Shown here one piece after another: positions 1 through 5,749 of a stretch of 32,127 nucleotides of DNA. The translations under genes and the position numbers were made by a program. Source of the DNA: a virus. The stretch spans positions 1-32,127 of the IMG/VR virus record IMGVR_UViG_3300020442_000275, one strand, 5' to 3'. The notes under the pieces were generated by a model that made no database searches, had not been told where the DNA came from, and was given only the letters and a program-made list of their open reading frames with translations. Each line of letters begins with the position of its first letter. The first letter of the stretch is position 1.

Positions 1-630
1 CCCACCAAGAATACCTGCAACACCCATCATGTGGAAGGGGTTGAGTGTCCAGTTGTGAAATCCTTGTAGAAAAAGTAAGAATCTGAAGATTGCCGACACG
101 CCAAAGGACGGCGCAAAGAACCAACTGGATTGTCCCAAAGGATAGATGAGAAATACACTAACAAATACGGCAATAGGACCTGAAAAAGCAATTGCATTGT
201 ACGGACGGATACCTACTAGACGAGCAATTTCAAACTGCCTGAGCATGAAACCAATTAGGGCGAAAGCCCCGTGGAGCGCCACAAAATTCCAGAGTCCCCC
301 AAGTTGGCACCACCTGACGAAATCCCCTTGAGACTCAGGACCCCAAAGGAGAAGTAGAGAATGACCCATAGAATCTGCTGGAGTAGAAACTGCCGCAGTA
401 AGAAAGTTCGCACCCTCAAGATAACTGGACGCCAGTCCATGAGTATACCAACTCGTGACGAAAGAAGTCCCAGTGAGCCAACCACCAATAGCGAGATAAG
501 CAGTGGGAAAAAGAAGAAGTCCAGACCAGCCAACAAAAACAAAACGATCTCTTTTAAGCCAGTCGTCAAGGACATCAAACCACCCTCTTTGTTGTTGAAT
601 ATTTGGTTGTTGTAGAGTTGAAGCAACCAT
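1..630 (-). CDS. psbD: Photosystem II D2 protein, partial (3' end beyond window)
   Basis: Translation of the minus strand from the ATG at 628-630 stays open to base 1, giving 210 of about 350 residues; the C-terminal part lies outside the window. D2 hallmarks are clear: [16 protein letters not shown] near the N-terminus, [37 protein letters not shown], and [16 protein letters not shown], which holds the histidine known in D2 to ligate the P680 chlorophyll. D2 pairs with D1 (psbA, just upstream) as the PSII reaction-centre core in the thylakoid membrane. An AAGG about 9 nt upstream could be the RBS. Phage copies are host-derived and thought to sustain PSII during infection. The short ORFs seen in other frames here are shadows. 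Identity is certain; only the end is unseen. Confidence 0.97.
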   Translation of the reverse strand, partial: MVASTLQQPNIQQQRGWFDVLDDWLKRDRFVFVGWSGLLLFPTAYLAIGGWLTGTSFVTSWYTHGLASSYLEGANFLTAAVSTPADSMGHSLLLLWGPESQGDFVRWCQLGGLWNFVALHGAFALIGFMLRQFEIARLVGIRPYNAIAFSGPIAVFVSVFLIYPLGQSSWFFAPSFGVSAIFRFLLFLQGFHNWTLNPFHMMGVAGILGG

Positions 631-678
631 TACTATTTACCTTAAACTAACTTTACAATATTAATACAGGAGTACGGT

Positions 679-697
679 AATTTCTAGAGTAGAAATT
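679..697 (-). other. Small hairpin in the psbD leader
   Basis: A perfect 7-bp inverted repeat (AATTTCT / AGAAATT) with a 5-nt loop lies between the psbA terminator and the psbD start. No T-run follows, so it is not an intrinsic terminator. It could be a leader structure or processing site; no function can be assigned from sequence. Confidence 0.35.
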
Positions 698-711
698 CCT
701 ATATTCCAATA

Positions 712-739
712 AAAAAACCCGTCACAAGTGTGACGGGTT
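712..739 (-). terminator. Intrinsic terminator after psbA
   Basis: On the minus strand AACCCGTCAC and GTGACGGGTT form a 10-bp GC-rich stem with a 4-nt loop, followed directly by a run of seven T. It starts about 22 nt after the psbA stop codon and ends about 80 nt before psbD. Strong termination here would separate psbA from psbD; partial read-through would make psbD expression lower than psbA. Confidence 0.88.
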
Positions 740-761
740 CAAAAGTATATCAATACATCTA

Positions 762-1835
762 TTATCCGATTGCAGGAGCAACAAGAGCAACAGGTGTAGT
801 CTCAGCAGCAGCGAGATCAAGAGGGAAGTTGTGAGCATTACGCTCATGCATTACTTCCATACCTAGACCAGCACGGTTGAGAACGTCTGCCCATGTAGGG
901 ATGACTTTATCCTGAGCATCAACGATAGATTGGTTGAAGTTGAAACCATTGAGGTTGAATGCCATTGTAGACACACCCATGGAGGTCAACCAGATACCAA
1001 CTACAGGCCATGCAGCAAGGAAGAAGTGGAGTGAACGAGAGTTGTTGAAGGAAGCGTATTGGAAGATAAGACGACCAAAGTATCCATGAGCAGCAACAAT
1101 GTTATAGGTCTCTTCTTCTTGACCAAACTTGTAACCGTAGTTCTGGGACTCAGTTTCAGTAGTTTCACGAACTAGTGAAGAAGTAACCAGAGAACCATGC
1201 ATTGCACTGAATAGAGAACCACCAAACACACCAGCAACACCAAGCATATGGAATGGGTGCATGAGAATGTTGTGCTCTGCTTGGAAGACAAGCATGAAGT
1301 TGAATGTACCAGAAATACCTAGAGGCATACCATCAGAGAAAGAACCTTGACCGAAAGGATAAACAAGGAATACTGCCATAGCAGCAGATACTGGTGCAGA
1401 GTATGCAACACAGATCCAAGGACGCATACCTAGGCGGTAGGAGAGTTCCCACTGACGACCAAGATAAGCAGAGATGCCAATAAGGAAGTGGAACACTACG
1501 AGTTGGTAGGGACCACCATTGTACAACCACTCATCTAGACTTCCTGCTTCCCAGATAGGATAGAAGTGTAGACCAATAGCGTTTGAACTAGGAACAACAG
1601 CACCAGAGATGATGTTGTTACCATACATTAGAGAACCAGCAACTGGTTCACGGATTCCATCAATGTCCACAGGGGGAGCAGCGATGAAAGCGACAATGAA
1701 GCATGTTGTAGCAGCGAGTAGACATGGAATCATAAGGACTCCAAACCAACCGACATAGAGACGGTTATTAGTGCTGGTAACCCACTCGCAGAAGGTTTCC
1801 CAGTTAGATTGTTTTGAACGTGTAAGAGTTGTCAT
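762..1835 (-). CDS. psbA: Photosystem II D1 protein
   Basis: A 357-aa full-length D1 (cyanobacterial D1 is about 360 aa), with two residues fewer at the N-terminus and one fewer at the C-terminus. Diagnostic stretches include [51 protein letters not shown] (PSII E189/H190/H198 region), [20 protein letters not shown], and the C-terminal [14 protein letters not shown], which carries the Mn-cluster ligands and the processing site. The residue equivalent to position 130 is Gln (GRQWEL), as in the low-light D1:1 form of Synechococcus. The gene is intact with no intron or homing-endonuclease insertion. D1 turns over quickly under light stress, which explains why phages carry it. It has its own late promoter, a structured leader and a terminator, so it is probably a single-gene unit with read-through to psbD. 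Confidence 0.99.
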   Translation of the reverse strand: MTTLTRSKQSNWETFCEWVTSTNNRLYVGWFGVLMIPCLLAATTCFIVAFIAAPPVDIDGIREPVAGSLMYGNNIISGAVVPSSNAIGLHFYPIWEAGSLDEWLYNGGPYQLVVFHFLIGISAYLGRQWELSYRLGMRPWICVAYSAPVSAAMAVFLVYPFGQGSFSDGMPLGISGTFNFMLVFQAEHNILMHPFHMLGVAGVFGGSLFSAMHGSLVTSSLVRETTETESQNYGYKFGQEEETYNIVAAHGYFGRLIFQYASFNNSRSLHFFLAAWPVVGIWLTSMGVSTMAFNLNGFNFNQSIVDAQDKVIPTWADVLNRAGLGMEVMHERNAHNFPLDLAAAETTPVALVAPAIG

Positions 1836-1857
1836 TATTAATGCGACAGAAAGTAGG

Positions 1858-1949
1858 GCTGTTAGGGAGACAGCGAAACTTAGGATCCTATCCGTACCCT
1901 TGAACGGTAGGTAGCATGAGAGACGTAGTTTATCCTCCCTATAGGTCTC
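1858..1949 (-). ncRNA. Structured psbA 5' leader (candidate PhotoRC-like RNA motif)
   Basis: Between the late promoter and the psbA ATG the minus-strand RNA can form three hairpins. Hairpin 1 is 1920-1924/1945-1949 (GAGAC/GTCTC, 20-nt loop). Hairpin 2 is 1888-1910 (CTA-CCGT/ACGG-TAG with one bulged base). Hairpin 3 is 1858-1874 (GCTGT/ACAGC, 7-nt loop). The loop of hairpin 3 (CTCCCTA in the RNA sense, 1863-1869) is exactly complementary to TAGGGAG in the loop of hairpin 1 (1935-1941). Conserved RNA motifs named PhotoRC-I and PhotoRC-II have been reported upstream of psbA in cyanobacteria and cyanophages. This leader is in the right place to be one, but I matched it by position and fold only, not to the published consensus. 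Confidence 0.55.
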
Positions 1950-1998
1950 GGTTGAAGGGGAGCAGTATAACGAGTGTGGAAAACCTCACTTGTCTATG

Positions 1999-2006
1999 TA
2001 TTTATA
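1999..2006 (-). promoter_or_regulatory. T4-type late promoter for psbA
   Basis: The minus strand has a perfect TATAAATA, the sequence recognised in T4-like phages by the gp55 late sigma factor. Predicted initiation is about 6 nt downstream (near 1993), giving a leader of about 158 nt before psbA that includes the three-hairpin region. Confidence 0.75.
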
Positions 2007-2010
2007 TTAA

Positions 2011-2030
2011 GACAGATTTACAGATCTGTC
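2011..2030 (-). terminator. Hairpin upstream of the psbA promoter, possible weak terminator
   Basis: GACAGAT and ATCTGTC form a perfect 7-bp stem with a 6-nt loop. On the minus strand it comes about 30 nt after the stop of the 115-aa gene and just before the psbA late promoter, and is followed by only a broken T tract (TTAATAT). It may end or process transcripts of the upstream gene. The same hairpin-then-late-promoter order recurs at 22492-22524. Confidence 0.4.
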
Positions 2031-2048
2031 AAGGGGGTTGTGCCAATT

Positions 2049-2056
2049 TATAAATA
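2049..2056 (+). promoter_or_regulatory. Perfect late-promoter match pointing antisense
   Basis: TATAAATA occurs on the plus strand 5 bp before the end of the 115-aa minus-strand gene, so a transcript from here would run antisense through that gene. The overlapping minus-strand read is TATAAATT (2045-2052), a 7/8 match that could act as a second psbA promoter. The two form a bidirectional late-promoter-like element; whether either is used is unknown. Confidence 0.4.
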
Positions 2057-2060
2057 GACC

Positions 2061-2408
2061 CTATTTACCAGCACCTGAGTTCCAATTGCGTCCAGACTGA
2101 TCGGTCTGAATGTTTTCAGAACCACCCTGCATCCAAGAACCACCGTTACGTGTTGCGATATTGTACAGTTGTTCATGTAGAGAAGATTCTTTTTTCTTGG
2201 GTGAAGTCACCTCATATTTGTGATTTGCTAGGTTGTCTAGAAAATCATGATTATATGTCATGTCAGAATTAATTCTTGTACTTGGATCAATTTCTAAATC
2301 ACCACCCAGTTCATCCGCCTGATCAGGCAGATAATACATGTCTTCGTAAACTAAACCATCATCAAACCACTCATCGTAAGGCACGTTGTCTGGAGCAGGG
2401 TATGTCAT
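2061..2408 (-). CDS. Hypothetical acidic 115-aa cyanophage protein
   Basis: Not recognised. The protein is acidic and Asp/Tyr-rich at the N-terminus (YDEWFDDGLVYEDMYYLPDQ) and Gly/Asn/Ser-rich at the C-terminus, with no membrane segment or signal peptide. Its start overlaps the stop of the upstream 68-aa gene (2405), so the two are probably translationally coupled. It lies between the hli operon and psbA, a place where cyanophages often carry small genes of unknown function. The reading frame, overlap and lack of alternatives make it a likely real gene; no function can be given. Confidence 0.75.
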   Translation of the reverse strand: MTYPAPDNVPYDEWFDDGLVYEDMYYLPDQADELGGDLEIDPSTRINSDMTYNHDFLDNLANHKYEVTSPKKKESSLHEQLYNIATRNGGSWMQGGSENIQTDQSGRNWNSGAGK

Positions 2409-2611
2409 TTGTTTTTGAAGTAAGTGTTTAGGACTTCTAGGTGGTCATGGTAACGAGCAATCTCGTCCAGTTCCTTTTCAATTGTAGCAGTAATATCAGA
2501 GTGTTCTCCGATGCCTGCGGGGTGTTCTAAATAAATCTCAATATTTGCTTGATGTCTTGCGATCTCCCCTTTAGCGTGTGCTGTGAGGGATGCTAGAAGT
2601 TGTTGTCTCAT
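2405..2611 (-). CDS. Hypothetical small helical protein, 68 aa
   Basis: Not recognised. The ATG at 2609-2611 begins MRQQLLASLTAHAKGEIARH. A TTG three codons upstream (2620) is also in frame and sits closer to an AGGTGA sequence, so the start is not certain. The protein looks wholly alpha-helical, with heptad-like Leu/Ile/Glu spacing (IEKELDEIARYHDHLEVLNT) that suggests a short coiled coil. Its stop overlaps the start of the 115-aa gene. A near-consensus late promoter (2644-2651) lies just upstream. Confidence 0.7.
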   Translation of the reverse strand: MRQQLLASLTAHAKGEIARHQANIEIYLEHPAGIGEHSDITATIEKELDEIARYHDHLEVLNTYFKNK

Positions 2612-2643
2612 ACGGATCAAAGGTTCACCTATAACTCTGGGAG

Positions 2644-2651
2644 TATTTATT
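2644..2651 (-). promoter_or_regulatory. Near-consensus late promoter (AATAAATA)
   Basis: AATAAATA on the minus strand (7/8 match to TATAAATA) lies about 33 nt before the 68-aa gene. It contains the TAA stop of the preceding 38-aa ORF. It could drive the 68-aa and 115-aa genes. Confidence 0.5.
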
Positions 2652-2763
2652 GTAGCAGACCGAGTTGCCCAGCGGTGATGCCGACAACCATAAAAAAACC
2701 AAACTCTAGAAGTTCTCTAGAGCTTGGTGGGATTGAATTAAGAAATAGTTCCAGTGGTTTCAT
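2647..2763 (-). CDS. Small ORF, 38 aa, possible membrane peptide
   Basis: The ATG at 2761-2763 overlaps the TGA of the preceding 24-aa ORF (ATGA), the coupling seen throughout this phage. The product begins MKPLELFLNSIPPSSREL and ends in a hydrophobic stretch, FGFFMVVGITAGQLGLLQ, long enough for one membrane helix. It is the last member of a chain of six small genes that begins with hli. Oddly, a strong terminator-like hairpin with a T-run (2692-2727) lies inside it, so the ORF might be read only on transcripts that pass this hairpin, or might not be a gene. No family recognised. Confidence 0.45.
   Translation of the reverse strand: MKPLELFLNSIPPSSRELLEFGFFMVVGITAGQLGLLQ
2692..2727 (-). terminator. 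Terminator-like hairpin at the end of the hli operon
   Basis: On the minus strand CCAAGCTCTAGA pairs with TCTAGAGTTTGG (12 bp, one G-T pair, loop about 5 nt) and is followed by a run of seven T. It has the form of an intrinsic terminator and sits 33 nt after the 24-aa ORF, but lies within the 38-aa ORF. It most likely ends the hli transcript. Confidence 0.75.
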
Positions 2764-2834
2764 GCGAATGCCATGTTGCCTACACCTGTGATGATGTATG
2801 CAGTAACCACTGTTGTGAATAGAATGTATTGCAT
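2760..2834 (-). CDS. Small membrane peptide, 24 aa
   Basis: The ATG overlaps the TAA of the 55-aa gene (TAATG at 2832-2836) and the TGA overlaps the next ORF (ATGA). The peptide is almost entirely one hydrophobic segment: MQYILFTTVVTAYIITGVGN, then MAFA. Such tiny single-helix proteins are common partners of photosystem and cytochrome complexes, and it is in an operon with HLIPs, so a thylakoid location is a fair inference. It matches no small photosystem subunit I know. Confidence 0.5.
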   Translation of the reverse strand: MQYILFTTVVTAYIITGVGNMAFA

Positions 2835-3001
2835 TATACTCCTTGATATACTGGGGTCATTACACCACCACCTTGATCATCGTCATCATCGTCATTTACA
2901 GAACGTAAAAACAATTCAACCAAGACAAGGACAGACATTGGATAGAAACACCAAAGAATTGCCTTCCAGTATGGATATGAATTTGTTGCTAATTCTGTCA
3001 T
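2834..3001 (-). CDS. Small membrane protein with acidic tail, 55 aa
   Basis: The ATG at 2999-3001 follows the short hli gene by 33 nt, and the stop overlaps the next ATG. The product starts MTELATNSYPYWKAILW, has one hydrophobic helix (about residues 11-33, containing PMSVLVLVELFL), then six consecutive Asp residues and a Gly-rich end (GGGVMTPVYQGV). This fits a single-pass protein with a strongly acidic soluble tail. No family recognised; its place among HLIPs suggests a role in the thylakoid or at PSII. Confidence 0.65.
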   Translation of the reverse strand: MTELATNSYPYWKAILWCFYPMSVLVLVELFLRSVNDDDDDDQGGGVMTPVYQGV

Positions 3002-3034
3002 ACGTTGATACCGTTTTTAAGTACGAGTTATTAT

Positions 3035-3142
3035 TTAGAATATGCCAGGAATTACTTGACCTGTTGTTGCATATGCACCGACTGCTGCTACGAATCCTAG
3101 CATAGCACACCAACCGTTAAATCTTTCTGCTTCTGGTGTCAT
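3035..3142 (-). CDS. hli: Short high-light-inducible protein variant lacking the conserved Arg
   Basis: A 35-aa protein starting MTPEAERFNGWCAMLGFVAA. It is colinear with the HLIP chlorophyll-binding helix, whose family motif is ExxNGRxAMxGF, and ends TTGQVIPGIF. The Arg that normally makes the ion pair with Glu is Trp here (NGWCAMLGF). The ATG overlaps the TAA of the preceding hli (TAATG at 3140-3144), so the two are translationally coupled and look like a tandem duplication. HLIPs are thylakoid single-helix proteins that bind chlorophyll and carotenoid and protect PSII. The missing Arg may alter pigment binding or pairing. Confidence 0.85.
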   Translation of the reverse strand: MTPEAERFNGWCAMLGFVAAVGAYATTGQVIPGIF

Positions 3143-3249
3143 TAGAATACTCCTGGAATGATTTGTCCTGTAACAGCATAAGAACCGATTGCTGCGATGA
3201 TGCCAAGCATTGCCCAGCGTCCGTTTTGTAGTTCTGCGTTTTCGCTCAT
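3142..3249 (-). CDS. hli: Short high-light-inducible protein
   Basis: A 35-aa protein starting MSENAELQNGRWAMLGIIAA and ending VTGQIIPGVF. It has the complete HLIP motif ExxNGRWAMLG, with Glu and Arg available for the chlorophyll-binding pair, in one hydrophobic helix. This is about half the length of typical host HLIPs, the short form found in cyanophages. It is the second gene of the hli operon, between the 72-aa hli and a motif-variant hli it overlaps. Role by family: chlorophyll/carotenoid binding and photoprotection. Confidence 0.92.
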   Translation of the reverse strand: MSENAELQNGRWAMLGIIAAIGSYAVTGQIIPGVF

Positions 3250-3296
3250 TTGATTAATCCTCTGTGATGTTTTTGTTGATATTAGTGCGGGTATCA

Positions 3297-3515
3297 TTAG
3301 AATCCTAGGAGTCCAAAGAAAAAGATGCTACCACTAGTAGCGTAAGATACGATTGCTGCAACGAAACCTAACATTGCCCAACGACCGTTCTGTTTTTCGG
3401 CACGTTCTGCATGGGTCTCATAACCATAACGCTCAGCATCGGTCTTGGAGACCCATGGTTGAGTTTCTCTAGCAAACATATTCTGTTGTCCACGATCGTT
3501 CGTTGTAACAGTCAT
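3297..3515 (-). CDS. hli: High-light-inducible protein (HLIP), 72 aa
   Basis: The soluble N-terminal part (residues 1-38) precedes the HLIP helix with EKQNGRWAMLGFVAAIVSYA (residues 40-59), including the Glu and the NGR chlorophyll-binding residues, and a Phe/Gly-rich end. It is the first gene of a six-gene operon with a consensus host-type promoter 20-50 nt upstream. HLIPs dissipate excess light energy and stabilise newly made PSII. The full length resembles host HLIPs more than its two short neighbours do, so it is probably the ancestral copy. Confidence 0.95.
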   Translation of the reverse strand: MTVTTNDRGQQNMFARETQPWVSKTDAERYGYETHAERAEKQNGRWAMLGFVAAIVSYATSGSIFFFGLLGF

Positions 3516-3541
3516 GACATCTTGTAAAGTAATGTAACATA

Positions 3542-3570
3542 ATTATATAGGAATGTTTAAGTTTTGTCAA
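3542..3570 (-). promoter_or_regulatory. Consensus sigma-70-type promoter for the hli operon
   Basis: On the minus strand TTGACA (3565-3570) and TATAAT (3542-3547) are both perfect and are separated by exactly 17 nt. The predicted transcription start is near 3535, about 20 nt before the hli ATG. This is a host RNA-polymerase promoter, expected to act early in infection, unlike the late promoters of psbA and the structural genes. Confidence 0.9.
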
Positions 3571-3654
3571 GCTCTAATTTTGCACCACACGTGTAGTAAT
3601 CAACATAGTTATTAAACACTATGATTAGTGTCATAAGAAATAGTAATACCCTGT

Positions 3655-3677
3655 AACATATTTGATACACATATGTT
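3655..3677. other. Inverted repeat in the divergent hli / plus-strand intergenic region
   Basis: AACATAT and ATATGTT form a 7-bp inverted repeat with a 9-nt spacer, in the roughly 200-bp gap between the divergent hli operon and the secreted-protein genes. It could be an operator or a leader hairpin. Apart from the two promoters, I see nothing else in this gap. Confidence 0.3.
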
Positions 3678-3699
3678 CAGAACAAACTTTGGGTAATTT

Positions 3700-3707
3700 T
3701 ATAAATA
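3700..3707 (+). promoter_or_regulatory. T4-type late promoter for the plus-strand genes
   Basis: A perfect TATAAATA, followed within 10 nt by a purine-rich RBS (AAGGTGAAGG) and then the GTG start at 3721. Initiation near 3713 would give a very short leader. It marks the three plus-strand genes as late genes. Confidence 0.75.
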
Positions 3708-3720
3708 AGGTGAAGGTATA

Positions 3721-4230
3721 GTGTCTTCGTATATGAAAAAGTTAATTCCTTTGATCATGGTTGCGAGTGTAAGTGCTCTAGCGACTCCCGTGAAGGCAGA
3801 CATCACATCACGAATGTCTTCCAGTGTACAATTAAATGTAAATGCAGCCGCAACTCAGGTTGAAAGAATTGGTTCAACCTACAGTATCTCAGGTAGTGGA
3901 GTGAATACTACTGACGGTACGACTGCTGGGACAATTTCTACTGGTGCAATCACCAGTGGTGTTATGGCACCAGGTGCAATTAGTGCCACCCAAGCAAGTA
4001 ACGGAAATGCATTTTCCTACAGCCAATCTTACACACAAGCTGATGCTGTGCCAACTTCTGCACCGTCCACTGGTGCTGTTCCTAACTTCTCCTCAGTTAC
4101 CAGTACCTCAGCTGGAACCGCTGGTGATCTAGCTGGAACCCTGACAACTGGGGGTGCCATGACAATCACGGCTGGTGGAGCTGGCACAAGTGCAACCTCA
4201 CAATTCGTGACTGAAATCACTGTTAAATAG
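3721..4230 (+). CDS. Secreted or virion-associated Ser/Thr/Gly-rich protein, 169 aa
   Basis: GTG start, chosen because AAGGTGAAGG lies 4-5 nt upstream; an ATG four codons later is the alternative. The N-terminus is a typical signal peptide (KK, a hydrophobic LIPLIMVASVSALA core, and cleavage after VKA). The mature part is low-complexity Ser/Thr/Gly/Ala with short beta-type repeats and no Cys, like an extracellular or fibrous protein. It is first in a plus-strand group of three whose products all look exported or virion-related. No family recognised. The late promoter suggests a structural or lysis-stage role. Confidence 0.8.
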   Translation: MSSYMKKLIPLIMVASVSALATPVKADITSRMSSSVQLNVNAAATQVERIGSTYSISGSGVNTTDGTTAGTISTGAITSGVMAPGAISATQASNGNAFSYSQSYTQADAVPTSAPSTGAVPNFSSVTSTSAGTAGDLAGTLTTGGAMTITAGGAGTSATSQFVTEITVK

Positions 4231-4238
4231 ATATAGTC

Positions 4239-4730
4239 ATGGATAGGTTACAAGAAGCGATCAAGTTAGGATTGGTTCTTGGAGTCTTGCATGGACTATT
4301 TGCACCTGTCTCAAAAGCAGTCCCAGTAGTCCCAAATTTCCAGCAGGGCTCTATGACGAGCCACACGGAGACTGAAAGTACAGTCACCGAGACAATAAAT
4401 TCAATTGATTATCGTACAGGATGGGAATATTCAGTGACAGGTGTGGGAGTCTCCAACAATGGGGAGGCTTTAAATCCCAATGTGAACACCTCAACGGTGA
4501 CAGTATCACCGAGCGTAGGCAGTGGAGATGCAACCGTAACAGGAGCAGTAACAAGTTCTTACGACGCCTTGGATTTCAACAACCAAGGGAACTTCACGAT
4601 AACAACACCAGGTGCAGCGTTTCAATTCACGCAGACTTACCAAGGACCTGGTATGACAAACCAAACAATAATCCAAAGAGTGACCACTATACAAAGCGTC
4701 ACAGACACAACAAGTACATTTACGCAGTAA
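4239..4730 (+). CDS. Secreted-type beta-rich hypothetical protein, 163 aa
   Basis: Begins MDRLQEAIKLGLVLGVLHGL followed by FAPVSKA, a probable signal peptide. The mature region is Thr/Ser/Val-rich (TESTVTETINSI, FNNQGNFTITTPGAAFQFTQ) and resembles the preceding gene in composition (VTGVGVSNNGEALNPNVN compares with SISGSGVNTTDGTT there), so the two may be diverged paralogues. It lies 8 nt after the first gene and its 3' end overlaps the third ORF in another frame. Function unknown; a virion or cell-surface protein is the best guess. Confidence 0.78.
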   Translation: MDRLQEAIKLGLVLGVLHGLFAPVSKAVPVVPNFQQGSMTSHTETESTVTETINSIDYRTGWEYSVTGVGVSNNGEALNPNVNTSTVTVSPSVGSGDATVTGAVTSSYDALDFNNQGNFTITTPGAAFQFTQTYQGPGMTNQTIIQRVTTIQSVTDTTSTFTQ

Positions 4731-5749
4731 CCGCAACGGTTATTAGTGTTATAAATCCTGTTGCTGCTCTAGCAGAAGGTGTTGGTGGTGTATCTGCTAC
4801 TGCAAATCCAATCGCAAATAGCAGTGGCTCAGTGACCAACCAGGCAATTCAGGTTTTACAAGGACCGTATGTAACTAATACTTATGGTGGTGGTGTATCA
4901 TGTCAAGGTACAACCATGAACGTTACGCCATACGTTCAGTTTGCTGATTCAAGAAAGCATCCATGGGAAGATTATTACATGGAACCTCAATATAATATGT
5001 CTGACTTTGAGGGTAGAACTGTTAAGCAAACTGTTACTGTAAAGAACTATCCTTGGGAGACATGGTATGACGACCGTACTAAAGATGATGGTACTAGGTG
5101 GTTTGAAGATGGAGATGATATACAAATAGAAATTGATGTACCAACTGCTGATGGTGTACCTGATCAAGTATCAAATGGTACTCTTGATCCTATATGGCAT
5201 AAACCAGTTCGTACAGATATGAGAGCAAACCAATCCTTTAATCTGGGCTTGTCTGCTACTCTGTCTATACCATTGAATAGAGGTATGCAAAGAAAATGTG
5301 CTGAAGCAGCACAAGCACAGATTGATAATATGACTCAGTTAACTGCTAATAAGCGGTTAGATTTTGAGATTGCTAGGTTAAAAAATTGTGGTGAATTAAA
5401 GAAGGCAGGAATATTTTTCCATCCTAAGAGTCCTTATCATGCTATTTGTGCAGACGTGGTAGTAACTGCACCTGGTGGACAAATTATGCCACATACACAT
5501 ACATTACCACAACCACAATGGAAGAATCCTAATGCTACTTCTTCTTCATCGGAAGTAAACCCTTCTTCTCTCGGTACTGATCAGTCTTCCTCTCCATCAG
5601 GGACGGACGGCGGGGACTCTTCCCAAGCATCTTCTGAACTTTCGCAATCACCTTCTTCACAACAGGTTTCACTACCTTCAATAGTAAATCAGCAAGAGGT
5701 TTCGCTAACAGTGCCGAAGTCGTGGCCACGGCTGCTATCGTTGCCGTAG
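4718..5749 (+). CDS. Exported hypothetical protein without a standard start codon, about 343 aa
   Basis: The frame is clearly coding from about 4710. It has a signal-peptide-like stretch (YAVTATVISVINPVAALA then EG), conserved-looking Trp-rich segments (SRKHPWEDYYMEPQYN, KNYPWETWYDDRTKDDG), a region SFNLGLSATLSIPLNRGMQ with a CAEAAQAQIDN helix, and HAICADVVVTAPGGQIMPHT. No ATG, GTG, TTG or CTG occurs in frame between 4424 and the signal region. I placed the start at ATT 4718, the only near-cognate codon at the right place. The in-frame ATG at 4421 would give a 442-aa product but needs 310 nt of improbable overlap. The Ser-rich last 70 residues overlap the opposite-strand gene by 215 bp. Confidence 0.7.
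   Translation: MYAVTATVISVINPVAALAEGVGGVSATANPIANSSGSVTNQAIQVLQGPYVTNTYGGGVSCQGTTMNVTPYVQFADSRKHPWEDYYMEPQYNMSDFEGRTVKQTVTVKNYPWETWYDDRTKDDGTRWFEDGDDIQIEIDVPTADGVPDQVSNGTLDPIWHKPVRTDMRANQSFNLGLSATLSIPLNRGMQRKCAEAAQAQIDNMTQLTANKRLDFEIARLKNCGELKKAGIFFHPKSPYHAICADVVVTAPGGQIMPHTHTLPQPQWKNPNATSSSSEVNPSSLGTDQSSSPSGTDGGDSSQASSELSQSPSSQQVSLPSIVNQQEVSLTVPKSWPRLLSLP

Noticed and set aside
255-626. 123-aa minus-strand ORF at the left end
   Set aside because: It is a shifted-frame shadow of psbD; the true D2 frame runs from 630 to base 1.
2773-3105. 110-aa plus-strand ORF opposite the small hli operon genes
   Set aside because: Antisense to the 55-aa and short hli genes; His/Leu-rich composition is the reverse complement of Asp- and Gly-rich codons.
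4421-4717. N-terminal 99 codons of a 442-aa version of the third plus-strand gene
   Set aside because: The stretch overlaps the 163-aa gene and reads like non-coding sequence (Cys/Trp/Arg-rich, no signal peptide). The signal-peptide-like region begins only near 4718.
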